Shown piece by piece: positions 14,435 through 16,605 of a stretch of DNA of 16,605 nucleotides. A program made the position numbers and the translations under genes. Under the pieces are notes generated by a model that worked only from the letters and a program-made list of their open reading frames with translations, made no database searches and was not told where the DNA came from. The stretch covers positions 1 to 16,605 of the forward strand of contig JALRGK010000184.1 of the NCBI GenBank assembly GCA_023253415.1, read 5' to 3'. Positions within the stretch are counted from its first letter, which is position 1; every line of letters begins with the position of its first letter. This DNA comes from Rhodocyclaceae bacterium. Its GTDB lineage: Bacteria > Pseudomonadota > Gammaproteobacteria > Burkholderiales > Rhodocyclaceae.

Positions 14435-15175
14435 TTAAGAGCAGACAGGGCAAGCAGGATCTTTGATAACACGGCTGCTGCTCCAGGTGCCGGTCAAGGC
14501 ATCATATCGCTGTAGCAGCCCTGTGGCAGGTTGCCCAAAGCCAGCGATGAGTTTGATCGCTTCAATCGCCTGCATGCAGCCAATAACACCTGTCACTGGG
14601 GCAAGAATACCCGTAGTAGCGCAGCGCAGTTCTTCATCCTGGCCTTCCTCGGGATACAGGCATGCATAGCAGGCGGTCTCTGGTTGACACGTATCAACCA
14701 CAAAGAGTTGACCGGTGAGTTTGATGGCGGCGCCGGAGACAAGCGGTTTCCTGAGGGCGACACAGGCACGATTCAAGGCATAGCGCGTGGCGAAGTTGTC
14801 ACTGCAATCAAGAACCACATCGGCGGTGTCGACCGCATCAAAAAGTGCATCTCCCTCCAGCCGTGGCAAAGATAAGATATGGCATTCCGGGTTGACGGTC
14901 TGCAGGGCGGTTTGTGCGCTTTGCGTTTTTGCCTCGCCAATACGGGCATCCGTGTGCAGGATCTGACGTTGCAGGTTGCTAATCTCGACGGTATCGCCAT
15001 CGGCGATGCTGAGGGTGCCGACACCGGCACTGGCTAGGTACAGCGCAGCCGGAGAGCCGAGGCCACCGGCGCCGATGATAAGCGCATGGCCGGCCAGGAG
15101 CTTCTCCTGGCCTTCGATGCCAATTTCATCGACCAGAATATGCCGGCTATAGCGCAGCAGTTGCTGGTCATTCAT
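14435..15175 (-). CDS. moeB: HesA/MoeB/ThiF family adenylyltransferase
   Basis: E1-like enzyme that adenylates the C-terminal Gly-Gly of a sulfur-carrier protein (MoaD for molybdopterin or ThiS for thiazole). From ATG 15175 it has 246 residues. Features are the ATP-binding GAGGLGSP (35-42), Asp60, NLQR (67-70), CSDN with Asp126, zinc pairs Cys169/Cys172 and Cys242/Cys245, and Cys185 in RCATTGILAPVTG in the mobile catalytic loop. It ends one residue after the second zinc pair and has no rhodanese domain. An ATG at 15211 is in frame but overlaps ctpA; the chosen start gives the family N-terminus NDQQLLRYSRHI and follows ctpA by four bases. No moaD or thiS is nearby, so MoeB versus ThiF is undecided; the symbol follows common usage for this ctpA neighbour. 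Confidence 0.9.
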   Translation of the reverse strand: MNDQQLLRYSRHILVDEIGIEGQEKLLAGHALIIGAGGLGSPAALYLASAGVGTLSIADGDTVEISNLQRQILHTDARIGEAKTQSAQTALQTVNPECHILSLPRLEGDALFDAVDTADVVLDCSDNFATRYALNRACVALRKPLVSGAAIKLTGQLFVVDTCQPETACYACLYPEEGQDEELRCATTGILAPVTGVIGCMQAIEAIKLIAGFGQPATGLLQRYDALTGTWSSSRVIKDPACPVCS

Positions 15176-15179
15176 AAGG

Positions 15180-16605
15180 TTACTGTGCCGGTTTGCCGGT
15201 CGCTGCAGCATCGTCCGTGGCCGACTTGCTGTCCTTGGCGTCTTTGCTCAAGGCAACGGGAGGCTTGCCGCCCAGACGTTTGATGGCCTCGACGAATTGG
15301 CGGTCCTTGGCGGTGGTGTAGTCGGCAATGGCGAGACCGGAGAAGTCTTCATCCTTATCTTTATCTTTGCCGTTGGTTTTGCCATTCGGTTTGTCGATCT
15401 TGCGATCCGTGGCGTCTTTCGACGTTGCATCCTTTTCCTGATTGTTGACCAGGTGACCGCCCAGATCTGCTTCTCGCAAGCCGTTTTTCTTACTGCCGGG
15501 CGTTTCTTCAACTTCCACATCAGGCTCGATGCCTTTGGCCTGAATAGAGCGGCCTTTAGGGGTGTAGTAACGCGCTGTGGTCAGTTTGATGGCGGTGTTG
15601 CCAGGCAACGGAAGTACGGTCTGTACCGAACCCTTGCCAAAGGTCTGGGTGCCGAGAATGGTGGCACGCTTGTAGTCCTGCAGGGCGCCGGCGACGATTT
15701 CCGAGGCCGAGGCTGAACCACCATTGACGAGCACGATCATTGGGACGGTTTTAATACCGGCCGGCAGGTTACGTAGTTCATCCTCGCGGCCGGTCTGGTA
15801 GTCCTCGGGCTTCGCATAAAGTTTGTTTTTGGCATCCGGGGCGCGACCGTCAGTTGAGACGACGAGCTCGTTCGCGGGCAGGAAGACGGCAGACACACCC
15901 ACGGCGCCGTTGAGTAAACCACCCGGATCATTGCGCAGATCCAGAATCAGGCCTTTTAATGGGCCGTTCTTATACAACTGGTTCACGGCGTTGGCTAGGG
16001 CTGCCGTGGTGTTTTCCTGGAACTGGGTGATACGAATGTAGCCATAGCCTGGTTCGATCATTTTGAATTTGACCGACTGCACCTTGATGATTTCGCGGGT
16101 CAGCGTGACGACCAGCGGCTTGCTCATGCCCTTGCGGGCAATGGTGAGTGTCACGTCGGTCTTGGGCTTGCCGCGCAGCTTCTTCACCGCTTCATTCAGT
16201 GTCAGACCCTTGACCGAGGTGTCACCGATCTTGACGATCAGGTCACCCGTCTTCAGGCCGGCACGGGCGGCGGGCGTATCTTCGATCGGGGCGATGACTT
16301 TCACGAAGCCATCTTCCATGCCCACCTCGATACCGAGGCCGCCGAATTCACCCTGGGTGCCGACTTGCAATTCCTTGAAGGCTTCGGCATCGAGGTAGGT
16401 CGAATGCGGATCGAGATTGGTGACCATGCCCGAGATCGCGTTGCTGATCATCTTCTTGTCTTCAACAGGTTCGACATAACCCTGTTTGATGGCGTTGAAG
16501 ACTTCGGCAAAGGTGCGAAGATCCTGGATCGGCAGCCCCGTCGTTGGTTGCGTTGCCGGGGCTGGTTTTTCGGCGAAGGCCGGAATCTGCAGCGCGATCA
16601 GGACC
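15180..16605 (-). CDS. ctpA: S41 carboxyl-terminal processing protease, N-terminus outside window
   Basis: Periplasmic serine protease that trims or degrades envelope proteins from their C-termini. The frame stays open to the window edge: 474 residues are visible and the true start lies upstream. The visible protein begins VLIALQIPAFA followed by EKPAPA, the end of a signal peptide with a plausible cleavage after AFA. Next come the N-terminal region with NLDPHSTYLD, a PDZ domain (GLGIEVGMEDGFVKVI to GDLIVKIGD), and the protease core. The catalytic Ser lies in NGGSASASE (codon 15714-15716) and the Lys in TFGKGSV (15633-15635), 27 residues apart as usual. The C-terminus has a long Lys/Asp-rich, low-complexity stretch (around 15345-15450) with a second charged stretch at the end. 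An internal ATG at 16451 is not the start. It is four bases upstream of moeB and probably in one operon with it. Confidence 0.95.
   Translation of the reverse strand, partial: VLIALQIPAFAEKPAPATQPTTGLPIQDLRTFAEVFNAIKQGYVEPVEDKKMISNAISGMVTNLDPHSTYLDAEAFKELQVGTQGEFGGLGIEVGMEDGFVKVIAPIEDTPAARAGLKTGDLIVKIGDTSVKGLTLNEAVKKLRGKPKTDVTLTIARKGMSKPLVVTLTREIIKVQSVKFKMIEPGYGYIRITQFQENTTAALANAVNQLYKNGPLKGLILDLRNDPGGLLNGAVGVSAVFLPANELVVSTDGRAPDAKNKLYAKPEDYQTGREDELRNLPAGIKTVPMIVLVNGGSASASEIVAGALQDYKRATILGTQTFGKGSVQTVLPLPGNTAIKLTTARYYTPKGRSIQAKGIEPDVEVEETPGSKKNGLREADLGGHLVNNQEKDATSKDATDRKIDKPNGKTNGKDKDKDEDFSGLAIADYTTAKDRQFVEAIKRLGGKPPVALSKDAKDSKSATDDAAATGKPAQ
15345..15371 (-). repeat. Short hexamer-like repeat encoding (Lys-Asp)n in ctpA
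   Basis: On the plus strand ATCTTT/ATCCTT-type hexamers recur here (CCTTATCTTTATCTTTGCC). On the coding strand they give alternating Lys and Asp codons, GKDKDKDED in protein order. The unit is six bases, so slippage would change length without shifting frame. Confidence 0.6.

Noticed and set aside
15176..15211. ATG 15211 as the moeB start
   Set aside because: It would overlap ctpA and add residues that do not fit the family; ATG 15175 gives the conserved NDQQLLRYSRHI beginning.

Overview
The window looks like chromosomal core sequence from a betaproteobacterium. The protein sequences (Dcd, ThyA, GlyA, NrdR, DarP, PmbA), moderately high GC and gene neighbourhoods (dcd next to an Orn/Lys/Arg decarboxylase, glyA-nrdR-ribD, ctpA-moeB) fit that class. 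I cannot fix genus or family. I see no tRNA, rRNA, insertion sequence, prophage, CRISPR array or defence gene. Coding density is very high, and no gene-free stretch reaches 100 bases.

Layout. Positions 1-3823 (+): the 3' end of dcd, a PLP-dependent decarboxylase of the arginine/lysine type, and a GltP/DctA-type symporter. Positions 3768-6786 (-): thyA, pgi and folA read as one tight run. The folA 3' end overlaps the symporter 3' end tail to tail by 56 bp. Positions 6867-8624 (+): an M17 leucyl-aminopeptidase-like protein, divergent from thyA and tail to tail with darP (yjgA, 8621-9244, -). Positions 9332-11360 (+): pmbA (tldE) and a histidine phosphatase one base apart. Positions 11456-14364 (+): glyA, nrdR, ribD. 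Positions 14435-16605 (-): moeB/thiF-type E1-like enzyme and a ctpA-type periplasmic protease whose 5' end lies beyond the window. The last two runs converge on a 70-bp gap holding a perfect 10-bp hairpin.

How the genes relate. A thread of dTMP and one-carbon metabolism runs through the window. Dcd makes dUTP, ThyA converts dUMP to dTMP and yields dihydrofolate, FolA regenerates tetrahydrofolate, GlyA reloads it with a one-carbon unit, and NrdR represses ribonucleotide reductase genes. PmbA, MoeB/ThiF and RibD belong to peptide or cofactor maturation. DarP acts in 50S ribosome assembly and CtpA in the periplasm.

I found no convincing undescribed system. The points most worth checking are a GC dip inside the decarboxylase gene, the coding overlap of folA with the symporter gene, an enlarged Met20 loop in DHFR, alternative hairpins between ribD and moeB, and the Lys/Asp-rich C-terminal tail of CtpA.
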